From positions 11,532,802 to 11,596,801 of the forward strand of contig NC_045145.1 of assembly GCF_008831285.2 (NCBI RefSeq): 64,000 nucleotides of DNA, written 5' to 3'. This document shows, piece after piece, positions 33,101-47,100 of the stretch. Made by a program: the position numbers and the translations under genes. Position 1 is the stretch's first letter, and each line of letters opens with the position of its first letter. This stretch comes from Nymphaea colorata (Eukaryota; Streptophyta; Magnoliopsida; Nymphaeales; Nymphaeaceae). The notes below the pieces were generated by a model. That model was not told the origin of the DNA. It worked only from the letters and a program-made list of their open reading frames with translations, and searched no databases.

Positions 33101-34040
33101 CAACGATGGAATGAGAACTTTTTATCTGGGATACATCAGTTCGATCTGGAGCTGAAAATATTTAGCCAAGGAATAGCCAATCACAATAATGCAAAGAAAT
33201 TGAGAAAATGATTCCCAGACTGATCGGAATTTAGCTTGGAAGTCTGTGTTGCACTGAAATGAGATGTCCAGAATTAAGCAACCATTAGTAAATTTGTAAA
33301 ATGGAAAATGAACTTGAATCCAGATGACTGAACTGAACTTGAAGTCAGAAATATTTAGATTGAGTGTCGAAGAATGTGATCTTAGCTCAGAGCAAGCTAA
33401 CATGTTCTGGATTGAGAAAATTTTATCTTAGACATGCCAAAGTGAGATAGTGTCACTCTGATTTTAGGACAATCGGCCTATAACTCAAATCTGGATCCCG
33501 AACTGAAAGTAACTTGGGAAATAGTTTGTGGACATTAAGAAGAATATGTTGAGCTGGTCAAGTTTGACATGGTTCTGGTGATCCAAAAAAGGCAGGTGAA
33601 TGGTCTCAATGAGCCGTTCATGTTAGAGCGAGCAAGTTCTAGGTCGAGGAACCCTAGTAAGCAGACTTTGAGAACTCCTAAGGTTCTATACATGTGAGAA
33701 TTGTCTTGACTGTTCAAGTATTAGACATTTCTTGGAGTTTTGATGAAAATCCCTATTCCTAAGGTCACTGATAGGTTGCAAGGGCAAAATGATCATTTTT
33801 AGGCAGTGGCAATTTAGGTGATCCTGATCTAGATGCTCGATGCTAGAGTGGGATGCTTTAACCTGGTTCAATAAATGGCCCATTCTTTTGGAATCTTATT
33901 TTGTAAACCGATTTGAAATACCTTCATAAAGGGTAAAATGGTCAATTGAACTTGTGAAAAATTAGAGAATTCATAAATGCCCCTCTTTGCTACTAAACTA
34001 GTGAAACCGTGCCTACTGGCAAAAACAAAGCACCCCACAA
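30117..34040 (-). repeat. Large repeat family copy A (Tat-like LTR), minus orientation
   Basis: The lower edge is TGTTTACATGTAAAA, the reverse complement of the ...TTTTACATGTAAACA ends of copies B and C. Matching blocks run in inverted order against copy B: 30186-30210 with 51340-51360, 31880-32090 with 49480-49700, 32310-32420 with 48900-49020, 33160-33440 with 48230-48460, and 33550-33980 with 47740-48110. The family is noncoding. Its upper end probably lies beyond 34040, since copy D shares further sequence. Confidence 0.7.
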
Positions 34041-37000
34041 AATTTTGAAAATTTTAAATAAATTCCCCAACATAAGCGAAAGTTCTTGGTCTACAAAATT
34101 TGAAAAAGTGTTTTGTGCTTGTGTAAGATATCATAAAAAATGCCTCAGTTTGAGAAAATAGGAGACATCATGAAAATGCTTGTTTGGAACATACATTGTG
34201 AAGATACTTGTTCAAAACATGAAATAAATGTTAATGATGCCTGTACGCTACTCATTCATTATGGTTGTTCCACATGATGCTTGTGCACAACCTAGTTCAA
34301 GAGATGCCATTGAATTTCTTAAGCATTCTCTTTGGTAAAAATTGTCATTTGACATCAAAGTTTTAAAAACCTTGTATCCAGTAAAAACATACCATTGCCA
34401 TCATGTATCCTTTATAAGGTTGAAATTTTCCCTACTATATGATATTAGTTCTCTGGGTGAATTTCCTTGCATTCATGTGCCATGAGCTTGGGGAAATTAT
34501 TTTCAATTTTGTAGAGAACCTTGGAAAAAATTTGCCACTATCTCGGTGCCTCGTGGTCATTAGAGAATTTGTAGTTCTTATGATAAATTTTGACCTAAGC
34601 AGACATTTGCTTTCTAGGCAAACACTTTTTTTTTCTTTGCCTTTTTTCCTTTGATTTTGATTTTTCTTGTACTGGACCCATTTTTGCTCTTTTAACTTTA
34701 ACTTCTGACCTTTTCTTGTATCTCTATTAGAATGAGGTTTACCTATGGAGGAAATACCACACCATCCCATAGGCTACTATGGAGCCTCATTGTTTTGATG
34801 GTTATGCATAGCTTTGTGTAATGTCATGTCTATCAGGCTTTCTACTGAACCCTTATAACAAGTTTTGGGTCGGCAGCTCCATTACCCATTGGCCTTAGGG
34901 TACCACATGTAGAACACCCTTCAGACTTACTTGCTCAAGTTCAGATTGCTTTAGTAAGCATTACTTGACAAAAGTTCATAGATCATATAGCTTCACATTA
35001 TAGACACAAATTAAATTTTAAACTTACCTGGTACTTTCGAGTGCTGATCAAAGGAACGACTATGTTTTCCTGAAGCCCACCTCTCAATACTCATTTTTTA
35101 GTGTCGTGCGTGTTTGGCTCTTGTTAGTTTAGGTAATTGTTTCTACACAGGTTCCATTTGATCCATACATCCACTTGGTCATCAAAGTTAGTGATATTTC
35201 CAACACTTTAACTTCCTTAATTTCATCAAATTCATTCACGTAGCTTATGTAATGGTTCTATCAAGATCTCCTCCTTTGATAACTTGTTTATCATAACTCA
35301 AAATCCTTTTCCCTTGAAAAGATATAGCAATGACCTTGACATGCTTTTCTTGGACAAAATTTGAAATTACATTTCCATCAAATGAAAGCTTGTGAAATTT
35401 TTGTCCCTTTGGAACTTGTATACTTGCATGTTTGAAAATGCATGTGAAATTCTTGTATCAGGTGCATGCACTTGTAGACTTGTAAAAGTTCATGAATGCT
35501 TGTTTGCTTGTAACTTTGCATGCTTTTGTGCTTGTAAATTTTGGATGGTTGTATACTTGTGAAAGGTCTTATACTTATAAATACTTGTGAGATTCGTGCA
35601 TTGGTGTGCATGTGCTTGTATGCTTGTATGTTTTTGTGCACCAAAACATGAAAATCTCACAACAAAATATGAGTACCTGTATGCTTGTGAATCTCGTACA
35701 TGAGTACTCATATGCATGTAGACTTTGTATGAAAATACAAGCGCCTGCATGCTTTTGGATCTCATACGAATGTATGAGTGCTTGTATGCTTGTGAGTCTC
35801 ATACCATAGTATGAGTGCTTGTAGATCTCAGAAAAAATTATGGGTGCTTGTATGCTTATGGATCTCATATGAATGTTAGAGTGATTGTATGCTTATGGGC
35901 CTTGTACAGTAGTATGACTGCTTGTGTACTTGTGTGCTTATACATGATTGTATGCACCCAGACACAAAATCATGTGTTGTGGTATGAAAATGATGGCCGA
36001 AGCATGAAATCATGTGCCAAGTGTGAATTCATGTATCAAAACACGAAATGTGAAAACTTGTATACATCAAAGCATGAAATATGAAAACTTCTATGTGCCG
36101 AAGCTCGAAATCATGTGACAAGTAGTATGACTGCTTGTGTACTTGTGTGCTTATACATGATTGTATGCACCCAGACACAAAATCATGTGTTGTGGTATGA
36201 AAATGATGGCCGAAGCATGAAATCATGTGCCAAGTGTGAATTCATGTATCAAAACACGAAATGTGAAAACTTGTATACATCAAAGCATGAAATATGAAAA
36301 CTTCTATGTGCCGAAGCTCGAAATCATGTGACAAAGAGCATGATTTGAAACTTGTGTGTGTCGAAGCATGAAATCATGTGCACAGGTACAAAAATAAGCA
36401 CCATAACATGAAATGATGTCCTGAAGCATGAAAAGATGCAATGAAGCATGAAATAATGTATCAAAGCACCAAATTTGAAATTTTTATACACCATATTGTG
36501 CAATTCATAAACCTTGAGCATGTCTCGGAATGCTTTGCTTGAAGATTTCTCTTCATTGAAAGATTTCGAAATCAAAAATTTCAAAAATCCTTCCCAAATC
36601 TTATGGTTGTGTTATCACCCCAAAATTTTCCAAATGACTGCATTTTATTTTCACCCAAAGGAAATTCTTAGTTATTTGGATTTAAAATTTTTAGACCATA
36701 AGCCAAATCCTAGACTCAAAACAAGTTTGAGACTATTCGATCCAAAGTGAATCCCTAAATCCAAGTCTGAACCCAAACACAAAATTCAAATTCAAAACCC
36801 AACTTTAAACGTGAAATTCAAATCTAAAATCCAAATCTTATATCCAAATTAGATCTAAAACACAAATCTAGATCCAAATCAAGAATTTCAAACTCAAAAT
36901 CCAAATCCATGATCAAAACAACGAAATTTGACACTATTGAGTGCCACACTTGCACGCACAAACCTTCACTTTGTTTTATATCTCACCCTTGCGCTGAAAA

Positions 37001-37790
37001 TATGTTTTTGATCTTAAATCATTCATTAGAATGCATCAGTAACAAATTGAACCCAATCCAGATTCAAAAGAAGCTCGAAGTGACTCAAAACGGAGTCGGC
37101 CTCCCATTTATAACAAAACAATTTTTTACACATTTTAAATAAAAAAAGTTTTATAGCAGTCTTATTTATTTATCTATTTTATTTTATTTTGTTTTAAAAA
37201 AAAATTTGCACGCAGCGGCGTGCAAACGCATGCTACACACAGCCGCGGGCGATCGCACGTGAACGCTCGCTCAAACTCATGTGCACGCAGTAGCACGTTG
37301 CGCGCTGCCATGCGTCGAAACAGTGCCTGCACATGGCAATCCATATTTTTGTTCAAAGGGGCGGTTTTGGCCCCATTGGGTGGGCAATAGCCCTACCACA
37401 CCCCAAAGGGGTATTTGTAGGCTTAATAGCCAATCCCACTTGGTCAAAGCCTATTTTTGAAAAAAAATTAATTTTTTTAAAAAATATTTGAAATTTATAT
37501 GAAAATTTTGTTAAATTAAAAAAAATCAAATTTTGAGTTTTGTATCCAAAACTCCCCATAAATATCCCCACAATCTTCTCTCTTGGGCATGAGAGAATCC
37601 TTGGAGAACCTCTAGTGTTTTTTCACTTGAAGACTTAGAGTCTTTCCCTAGTTCCATTTCAGGGGAGAACAAGATCTCTTGAAGGAACATCTTCATCATC
37701 TTGGAGTTTCACCCAAGGCAACCTTAGGATCATCATCTTTAAACTTCATTTCTAAAGTCATCCATATTAGGGGTTTGTAGTCATTCTCTT
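34041..37790 (-). repeat. Probable continuation of repeat copy A, TGCTTGT-rich
   Basis: The segment 35370-35900 is dense in imperfect ATGCTTGTG repeats, and copy D shows the same near 40290-40450. Between 36350 and 36480 the repeats change to GAAGCATGAAATCATG. A GC-rich patch occurs at 37205-37340. From 37560 there is ordered sequence containing GGGCATGAGAGAATCCTTGG. The encoded frames are repeat artefacts. The boundary with copy D is not resolved. Confidence 0.45.
35908..36333. repeat. Perfect tandem duplication, 213 bp x 2
   Basis: Copies at 35908-36120 and 36121-36333 both start AGTAGTATGACTGCTTGTGT. By eye they are identical throughout. The surrounding repeats are strongly diverged, so this duplication is very recent, or else an assembly artefact. 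Confidence 0.92.
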
Positions 37791-37999
37791 GCATTCATTT
37801 TTATTTTCATTTTCTCTTGCCACCTCCCCATGGCCATCCAAGAAGGCTCTAAAAGATTTTCTATCGGAATCGAGAGCTACTCTTGAGTGCACGGGAGTAT
37901 GAGCAAAGCGAAATAAATTTTATTTATTCATTTATTCTCAAAAATATACTTGTTGCTTTATTCATTGTTTATGCATGAGATGATGTCTAGGCTTGATAG

Positions 38000-40500
38000 A
38001 ATAATTTTTCCTTAATTAATGATGAATGAACTGTGAGATAGTGTTTGGGTTGGGATCTTTTCATTTTTATGTTGATTATTGAGGCTGGAATTTGTTGAAC
38101 TAGGGAAAACCCTCACAAATATGTACATGTTAAAAAATGCATTTTTATGTCATTTTTACGTTTAGTTTCTTTATTAATCACCATATTAGGGACCTCAATG
38201 AGTGTCATATCACATTGCTTGATTTTCTTCCATACCTAATGGTGGGAGAAATATATTCTATTGTAATAAACAAAATGTTTATGTTTTATTTTCATATATG
38301 AAAATATTTGAAGTCATGAATTTCAAAAGATTTTTGAAAGTAAGAACCCTCTTCAATGATGCCTTGGAGACTTAGCCTAGGCTCTTGCATGAGCCCATGT
38401 TGTTCACTGGCCTATACAAAAATCGAAGTTTGATATTTTCAGTTTTATTGGAAAACTGGGGTAAGCTGAACCTGTCCTCAAGTCTACTAAATTCATAAAA
38501 CTTACATGAAAAGTAGCTTAGGTTTATGTGGCTCTTACGTTAGGTTTTATAAAAAATAAGTGCATGTTGTCAAATGATTAAAATCCACTTGTATGTGATT
38601 TTAGGCTAAAATGGGCTTAAATAAAAGGGTCTGACTTAAACTAAGGTTATAGAATAAAAAAAACAAAGATATATGTGACCTACATGTTTATGAAGAAGAA
38701 TATTACTAAAAAAGGAAATGACTATTTTTTCCTGTGTATATTTCTTAAAGTTTTGAATTATTTTTCTGGATCTGACTGAACTATCCTATGGCCAGGTTCC
38801 TAAATAGGTTCTAGTTAAAATTTTGCTTAAAAATTCCTCTCAGAGCTCTAAAAATGAAAAACAAATTTTTTCCATGTCGTATGCAGTACATTTATAAAGA
38901 GAAATCGAGGAAGGTCGCAAAAATATTATTTTTAGTGAATTTTTCACAACTAGAGCTAAGAGTGCTAGGAAAAGCCACTTACCTATAAAGACGTGCAAAG
39001 ATTGGAAAAATTTACTTTAATTTTACAAAATTGAGCTCAACAACAATTTATAGTGTATAGCAAGTACTAGGAATAAGCTCCACAACCTTCAAAACTAAAT
39101 TAAACTCAACCAGAAGGAACAAAATCAAACCAAATTAAGAGAGTATTGATTTACTCATAATAAACATAATCCCAATTTAGTTTCAGCTTACTCTATCAGG
39201 TTAAGCTCAAATAAGCTCAAACCCCTAAAAATTAGAAGAGAGAGAACATTTAGACCTGAATTAAACTCAAATTGGGATGAATGAACTCAAACTAAACTAA
39301 AGGAAACTTGATTTATACATGATAAACGTGATCCTAGCTTAGTTTTAGCTCACTCTTCTTGGTCGAGCTTAAATTCAACTTAAACCCCTGAAAATAAGGG
39401 AGAGAAAGCACTCAAACTGAATTGAATCAAACCGAAATGAACTAAAGGAAGCTTATTTTATACATAATAAACATGGCCTTAGTTTGGTTTTATGCCCTTG
39501 CTCAGAGAAGCGATAAGCGACACCTAGTGCAACCAAAGGACTCTATCTTCTTCTTTTTTGTTTGAGTTAGAAAGACATACTTATCAAAAACCTATCTCTG
39601 ATTGTATCAAACTTATCCGACCAAGCTGGTTATTCTTCATGCTTGAGCCAAATTCAGCTCAAACTCCTAAAAACACAAGAGAAAGTCCCAATGGCAACCT
39701 GCCAGTTAATATAAGACTAAAACTTGGGTTGAGTTATTCAAAGTAAGTGAAATACAACTTTCTCTCTTATAAGACAAACTTGTTTTGACTTGGTTGAGTT
39801 AAAGATCGTAGTTTTGAGTTCCAAGAGTTTTTTGAACTATAGGGGAGCTGGCTTCATACTAGGATAACCCTGATGAGCTGACTCTAGCGACTCTTGGGAT
39901 CATGTAAAGTTGAGAAATGACTTAATTGCTCAAATGTCAAGCAAAATTTTGGTAAAAAATCCATACTTTCTAGGTCAAGATGCTAGGATGTAGTGGCAAA
40001 ATAGTAATTTTTAGCTTGGACAACTTTAAATGTTCTGGTGTAAAAAGTGCTTGTTTGGCTCAGAATTGGCACTTTGTTCTTGAAATTGGTTTTTAAAGTC
40101 AAATTGAAAATCTCATGATGAAGGGCAAAATGGTCATTTGGACCTATAAAAAATTTGGGTGTTCATAGATGCCCCACTTTGCTGCTGAGTCGGGAACCAC
40201 GCTTAGTGGCAACGACTAAACAACCATCCTAAAAATGATGATATTTTTTATATCGGACTTTTGAAATGGAAAATCTATTTTATATATATGCTTGCTCCAG
40301 TGTGAATATATGTGATGCTTGTGAAAATGCATGAAAATTCTTGTAAAATCCATGTATTAAAGTATTTGTTTGCATGTGTGTGCCAAAGTGTGAAAATCTC
40401 ACATAAAATGTGAGTACTTGTGAAAATACTTATAAGATTTGATAAAATTCCTTTGCATGTATCTCTTGTATTTCGAAGTTGAGTAGTTAACAAAAATGTA
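38000..40500 (-). repeat. Large repeat family copy D (partial), minus orientation
   Basis: Shared order with copy A includes the GGGCAAAATGGTCATTTGGA-like stretch at 40120 and GATGCCCCACTTTGCTGCT at 40163 (compare 33985). TGCTTGTG words follow at 40290-40450. A repeat unit of roughly 150 bp occurs about three times at 39120-39500 (AAACTAAAGGAA...CTTAGTTT...). No coding content was found. Confidence 0.55.
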
Positions 40501-41578
40501 TAACAGTAATGGCCACCCCAAGATTGGCAGCTTTAAAATTAGAGCATTTAGGAGGTACTACTCCAGCCCGGCCCGTTTAAGGCCCGGATCCGGATACGAT
40601 CGGCCCGCTACCCGGCCCGATTAGTAACGGGCCGGGCCGGGCCCGGGTATCGGGCTGAATCAACCATGTCCAAGGCCCGACCCGGCCCGTTTGTTACCTG
40701 CCGGGCCGGGTCGGGCCCGTTCGGTTTTTAATCTTTTTGTCGTGCTTACAAGAAACATATACATTCAGCCTGTTAAATGAACTCACGTCTACCAAAAAAA
40801 CAGGCATTGTTCAAAGCAATTTTCGTCCATTCCACTTTCAAAAAGATGGAACCATACCAAACTATAACTTTTTCAGGCAAAGAAAGGGAGCAGCAACAAG
40901 CAACAATGAAAAAACGACCAACAATTGATGAAGAAACATAAACAAAATAGTGTAATTTCCAACAATTGAAACTATTACTTCAAGAGCAGGTCTCACTATC
41001 ACACAAGATAGCCTTCTGTCATTAACAAGACAACCAACAATTGAATGTGGCATGTTCACAGTAATACAACTATCACCACCATCATTTGAATTAACAAAAC
41101 CTATCATTTAGAAATACAATTAACTTGAATGTGGCATGGTCACGTTAATACCACCACCATCACCACCATTATTTGAATTACCAAAAGCATCATTTAGAAA
41201 TAAAATAAACTTGAACGTGGCATGTTCACACTAATACAACCACCACCACCATCATTTGAATTAACAAAAGCATTATTTAGAAATAAAATTGAAACTTGAA
41301 TGTGGCATATTCAAACTAAATGTCTTCAAAGTTTGTCACCAACCTTGAAATGTCCATCTACAATTTAACACAAAAAAGAAATGTTAATAAAAATTAATAG
41401 GTGCTTGTCTGCATGGAATAATAAATATTAATTAAAAAAATTACCATGATAATCATGCATTGGATTAACTTTCCTCGTCCGAATGGTGCTCTGCATCATG
41501 AGAACTGTAACACGTGTTAATTTAAACACACTATTATGTTAATATGTAAAATAAATTAGAAAATAGTCTATGAACATC
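40501..41578. other. hAT 3' flank with GC-rich array and tandem repeat
   Basis: A GGCCCG/CGGGCC-rich block lies at 40565-40725, typical of subterminal repeats of plant hAT (Ac-like) elements. Three and a bit copies of an ~85-bp unit starting GAATGTGGCATG lie at 41043-41310. Both could belong to the 3' end of the hAT element on the minus strand, but terminal inverted repeats were not found at the other side. Confidence 0.45.
41043..41310. repeat. Tandem repeat, ~85 bp x 3.2
   Basis: GAATGTGGCATG (or GAACGTGGCATG) recurs at 41043, 41127, 41213 and 41298. Each is followed by a CACCACCATCATT-like tract and CATTTAGAAATA. Confidence 0.85.
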
Positions 41579-43537
41579 TTACCTTTCACCCAAGTTGTGT
41601 GCATCACGAATCCAACTCTGTGTGCAGATTAATGATTTCATATTTTTAGGAGTAGTTGAGCATCGATAATCATTAAGAATTCTTCCTGCTATACTGAATG
41701 CAGATTCTGAAGCAACTGTAGATACAAGAATGGCTAATACATCTCGAGCCATCTTGGCTACAATTTTATATTTACTTTCATTTGTCTTCAACCAAAATAA
41801 TATGTTGAAGTCTGCATTATGTGCAATTTCTTCCATTGGATCAATCAAATATTTGTCCAGATCTGTGTGAGCCACTACAGGAGAGATAGAACTGAAGTAT
41901 GTTTTGAACCCAAATCTAGCCACACTTCTATACTCTTCTGTTGCAATCATGGTACTAGTATATGCATTGTCCCTTCGCATATTACTTTTGTCACTTTCAT
42001 TATACATGTTTCTGTATACAACATACAATTCATGAAGGATGTTCTCTACAACTTCATATTTTACCATTGCATCTGGTTTATCCAAATCATCAAGCAAATA
42101 CTTCAAGTATGACAACTTGAACCTAGGATCCAAAACAACTGCAATTACAAAGAGAATATTGTAGATCTTGAAGCATTTGTCAAAATTTTCTTGCATTTTG
42201 CAAATCAATGCCTTCATATGTTCATTTGATGTTCCACGGTGCCTACGCAAATGATGATAAATTGATAAAAACTTCTTCAAAAACAAGATTAGATGTTACC
42301 TGCTTAGAGGTAGAGAATAAATTTGTTGCATCATAAAATACCTTTAACAACTGACATAAATCAGATGCATGAGACCACTCATCCTCAGAAGGCAAACATG
42401 CATAACTAGGATTGCATGATGCCAAATGTTGAAAGACATTTTGAATAACAATGCATTTCTCAACATTATAAATGTAGAATTCCATCGAGTAGGAACATCA
42501 TAGTTTAAACTTTTCTTCTCATCCAAACCCATTGCCTTTACACATTGCTTGAACTCATGTAGTCGGTTTGGTGATCCCCTTACATATTTAACACTGTCAC
42601 GAATTTTTGAAATTGTATCAACCATATCATTCATGTCATCTTGAACCATGAGATTTATAATATGTGCACCATCTTGAACCATGAGATTTATAATATGTGC
42701 ACCACAACGAATATGAAAGTATTCCCCTCTCAGTGGAAATGAAATATTGTTTTTTCTTTCCATGGTAATTCTTAGTAAACTTATTCCACTATCATTTGTT
42801 GAACAGTTATCAACAGTAATAGAAAACAACTTCAATTGAATTTCTCACTTAGTAATGCACTCTGATAAAATGTCATTTATACAAATTGCATTATGTGGTG
42901 GAGGCACATGCATAAAATTAAGCATAGGAGAGTGCAATTGTCAATCTGTATCAATATATTGAGCTGTCAAGCATAAATATCCTAATGTCTATTGTGAGGA
43001 CCACATGTCAAATGTCAACGAAACCCGCTGCACATGGTTATTTAAAACTCATTGATATCGCATTTTTTCAGTCTTGAACATTGACTGAACCTCTTTTGTA
43101 AGTGTCTTTCTAGAAAATGGAACAAATCTTGAATTGCAAGCCTTTAGAAGATCGTTGTGATATTCATATTCTGCAAAACTAAAAGGAAGTCCATGCATGA
43201 TTGTACACTTCGCCATACATTTTCTTATAGCCTCCATATCAAATTTGTGTAGACCTAAAGAAGCTGCACCAGAATCACTAACTCCAATTGACAAAGTTCA
43301 TTGTTTTCCATGAGCAATTTGTCTTTTGGCACATGTATCTCTATGTCGTTTTAAGTGGCTCGTACCATTAGAACTATGTCCACCTAATCGTTCTCCACAA
43401 TGGTTGCATTTTGCAAACTTGTTTCCCTTATACTGTACTAATTTGAAGTCATTCCATACCACTGAAGTTCTTTTCCTCTTAGATTCAACTTCCTTTTTAA
43501 TAGATGAAAAAGATTCATTTTCCTCTATATCTGTCAA
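41579..43537 (-). pseudogene. hAT (Ac-like) transposase, degraded
   Basis: From high to low coordinates there is a BED zinc finger (VVWNDFKLVQYKGNKFAKCN, then CGERLGGHSSNGTSHLKRH), a linker with LPFSFAEYEYHNDLLKACN, and a broken stretch resembling LGYLCLTAQYID. The catalytic-core region follows (LFSITVDNCSTNDSGISLLR, IRCGAHIINL, PTRWNSTF, CLPSEDEWSHASDLCQLLKV), then the hATC dimerisation domain (DVLAILVSTVASESAFSIAG, RILNDYR). In-frame stops around 42840-43040 and frameshifts near 42470 and 42270 disable it. A 33-bp tandem duplication at 42638-42703 repeats eleven codons (GAHIINLMVQD). Confidence 0.88.
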
Positions 43538-44084
43538 TATCGTCGGACAATATTCTTCATTCCCAATGCTAGAAGATAGAATTCAAACAACACCCCCTAC
43601 ATGACTATCATGCAAATGATTGAAATCATGTTGGTTACCTAGAATTCGATATCTTAGAATTTCAAATCCTCACTTCTTCCATATACCACATATATTTATA
43701 TGCATAGACAAGAAATCCATAGTACATAGCATAGACTCCTACAAAGTGGGTTCTAAAGTGGAAGTGTATTCGTTCTCCTTTATCACTCACCAATATACAG
43801 GGCTAATGCCTCAATATGAGTGAGGTGATGACCAATACCCCTTCCAATAGGTTGTTTTCAGTCGTAACCGTGAGCTAATGCATATGGAGAGTATTCTGCG
43901 ATATAATGATCAAAACATACACAAACAATTGGTTCTAATGCAATGTAGCCTAAGATGAGGGGTTAAAGTCAAGAAAAGAAGAAAACATTGTATCAAAGAA
44001 CTCCCAAATGGAGATAAGTAATATGTAATCTGGTGTCTATGTGAGCATGAAAACATCTCTTGATTCTAAGTCCTAATGCACAGC

Positions 44085-44119
<35 letters not shown>

Positions 44120-47100
44120 CATATGTAGAAGATAAAAAGGATTTTATGGAGTACCTTATTATTACAGGAGGCAACCAAATGAAGTCTGTTGCTCACTTTC
44201 CTGGCAAACAAAGGCATGTATTACAGGAATATGGGGATGTACCAAAAAAATAGTGAAATTTGACGCAAAACAATGGACAACACAAAGGAAAATGGAGAGA
44301 AAGAAAAGCTAAGAAGCCAGAAAGACAAGAAGAGGAGGAGGTCACCCATTGTATTTGCGCCTTCTACTTCCCACTTCTTATGATTTCAAAAACAGTATTA
44401 CAAATAAGATATTTTTGAAAATAATGCAGAACTTTCTTTTGCTTCCATGCTTCCCTTTAAAATTGTTAAGTGAAGGTCGGTTAGAGCTTTGGTTCGTGAT
44501 TCCTACTCCAATGAAGATGAACATCCAATCATTAATAAGCCAGAGGTTGGTTCGGAAGTATGAAAAGCACCATATTTTCTTCAATTTAACCACAAACTTC
44601 TAACTTTTTTAGAAGCCAGCTTCGTTTGAAAACGTTTATTAGGACGCACACACGATGCCAGTGGTGAATGCTGATGGCGTTTGAAACTTTGATGGATGCC
44701 GACGGTGGCTGCAGTTTCCAATGAAAGGGGTAATGAGAAGAGGTGAAGCGGCAGAAACAAAACAAGCTTCCATTTGACGGATGGAAAATGTGCCAATTTG
44801 ATAGAACCATCTACGTCAATTGAGGATGATTCTTTTGACCACACTGATGGTAGTCCAGATGACTCCCCTTTCAAAGCAGATGACCAGAAAATCACTCTTT
44901 GCAGAACCATCAAAAGCACAACGCTGGACATCCGAACGCCCTTCTTTCGACTGACAGAGAGGTCTACCCTGGCTTCCGTAGAATCGATGGCAACGGATGT
45001 CGACCATCATTTTCAGGCCAGTTTTCTTGTTCGTCTTCCATCTTCCCTTTAGTGTGTTCTTTGTTGTTTTTCTCCTTCCCTTCTTTGTCATTGATGGCCC
45101 GCCTCAATCCCTTTTTTCTGCTATGGTCATTTTGCTAAAAGCATCAGCGGCATAATCGATCAGTTTCAGGTGAGTATTGTTCTTCTTGTTCTTTCTCCAC
45201 ACCCATTTCCCCCCTTTTTGACGACTCTTCTTCTTCTTCCTCTTTGCTGGTTGTTGACAGTGTTCTTCTGATTTTTTCTCATACATGGGTGAACCTTCAA
45301 GTACATTGGGCACTAATGGATTGAACCCAGGATATGTTGATGAACCTTTTCATTGTAACCTTTTCATTGTAACCTTCTCATTTCCTGCACGGAGAATTTA
45401 ATTTGAGTTAAGAACATGATGTTCATGGTGACTTTTTTTGATTTTTTTTTTCTCACACATGGGTGAACCTAATGCAAAGGCTAACAAAAGTAAGGATTGC
45501 AGATGTGCTTCACGTTAATATTTTCTTGCCCCTATATGATAACTTTAGTTGTTTTCTAGCTTTTCCTTTTTTTTTTCTTGTGTAAAATAAGTTTGTATCT
45601 TCTTTCGCCGTCTTTTCTTCCTTGAGAGGGTCAAAAACTTATCTGCTTTTTATGTTTTTTTCTTTTTTAAAATGCCAATCTTTATTTCTTCAACATGATA
45701 TAAGATGGTTATGGTTAAGCACAAAAAAGCTCTTTCCCAATCAGGAAATAACTTGAGCATCATCGCCTAATTGATTATTGCATTAGAAAATTAGGTAGTT
45801 CCCCGGCAAAATGATTTGTTTTTATAATTTTATTATTATATAGTGCTTTTTGATGGAGTACATTAAGCAACCGAAAAGGGCCAAAGTCCATTTGTCAAGG
45901 GTCACTCACATGATTATATAATGATAATATGGAAACAAATGCTTGCAACTTATATATCAATTTTTTTTTTCATTACAAGCAAGTACAAATTTTTTAAGAA
46001 GTCATTCCATCAATTTTGTAATCTTGTTGTCTTTTGTAGAACAATGATCCAAAGTAACAAAAATAATGTGTGATTAATATTCCATTTTAGTAAACAATTT
46101 CTACTGACTCATGCATGCAAGATTTTATCTTATGAGGTATCTTAACAACAACAAAGATAAGAATTTTCTTTTGTATTTTTCAACTATTTTCAATATAATA
46201 TGTAGTCAAACATAAATAACTACGTTAATGACAAGAAGAAGTCCACGTGTCAATGTGAACTAATCATTAGTCTTCTCTAAAATATTACATAATTTTTGTC
46301 ATTTTATTGTTGTAAATGTGTATGCAATCTGATCTGATAGTGTTACATGATAATAGTTTAAACTATACCTGTAATCATTTAATAAACTTTTGAAATCCTA
46401 AATGACACTATATAAAAATAAAATTAATAAAGAATAACCATATTAGCCAAATCAAGTCAGTTTTTAATTAAACTTGACAGTATCAATATTACTTATTCTA
46501 TCTTTAGTCTTTTAACCTACTACAAGATTTTGGCCTAATTCTTAAGCATCTTAGGATGTGCCTTTAAATGATTCCTTAGACGCGTGGTGCTCATTTTATG
46601 ATTGCAATCCATAGAAATTTTATAGTGTTGGTAAATAGCATGTCAAATATCTGCTTCATTTATGGTCATGCTAAACACTTTCCATACAAGTGATCTTAGA
46701 GACCTAGTTTTTGGACGAAGCATAATAGTTTCCAAGTTGTTAGTAAGCATAGAACTAGAGGCATTGGCTCCAGATGCCGTAGAATCCATGTGCTGCATAG
46801 ATAAAAATAGAAATTAATTAATGAATAATCAATGACAAACCATAAAAAAAGAAAAGTTAAAAGTTATAAATAGTGTCTTACCAATTGATGAGTTTATTAA
46901 GTATCCTCTCTTGACTTTTGGTTAACAAGATTAATGTGTTTTTGTCATGAGTTAACAATATTAGAATTGTTGGGTATCTAACCATTCCAAAGAAATACCG
47001 TGCACCTGCAAGTAATCCTTTTTATTTTGTTTCATTGCTAAAACAGTCTTTAAATTGCCATTTCTTGTAGCTCTGCCATTACCTATAATTTCAGAAAGCA

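Noticed and set aside
35378-36297. Frames of 60-97 codons with repeated HKY/ACMLV peptides
   Set aside because: Products of imperfect ATGCTTGTG repeats and the 213-bp duplication; not credible genes.
44581-45138. Several 80-116-codon frames on both strands, considered as an exon cluster
   Set aside because: Frames overlap in opposite directions and none has a known motif or consistent splice sites.
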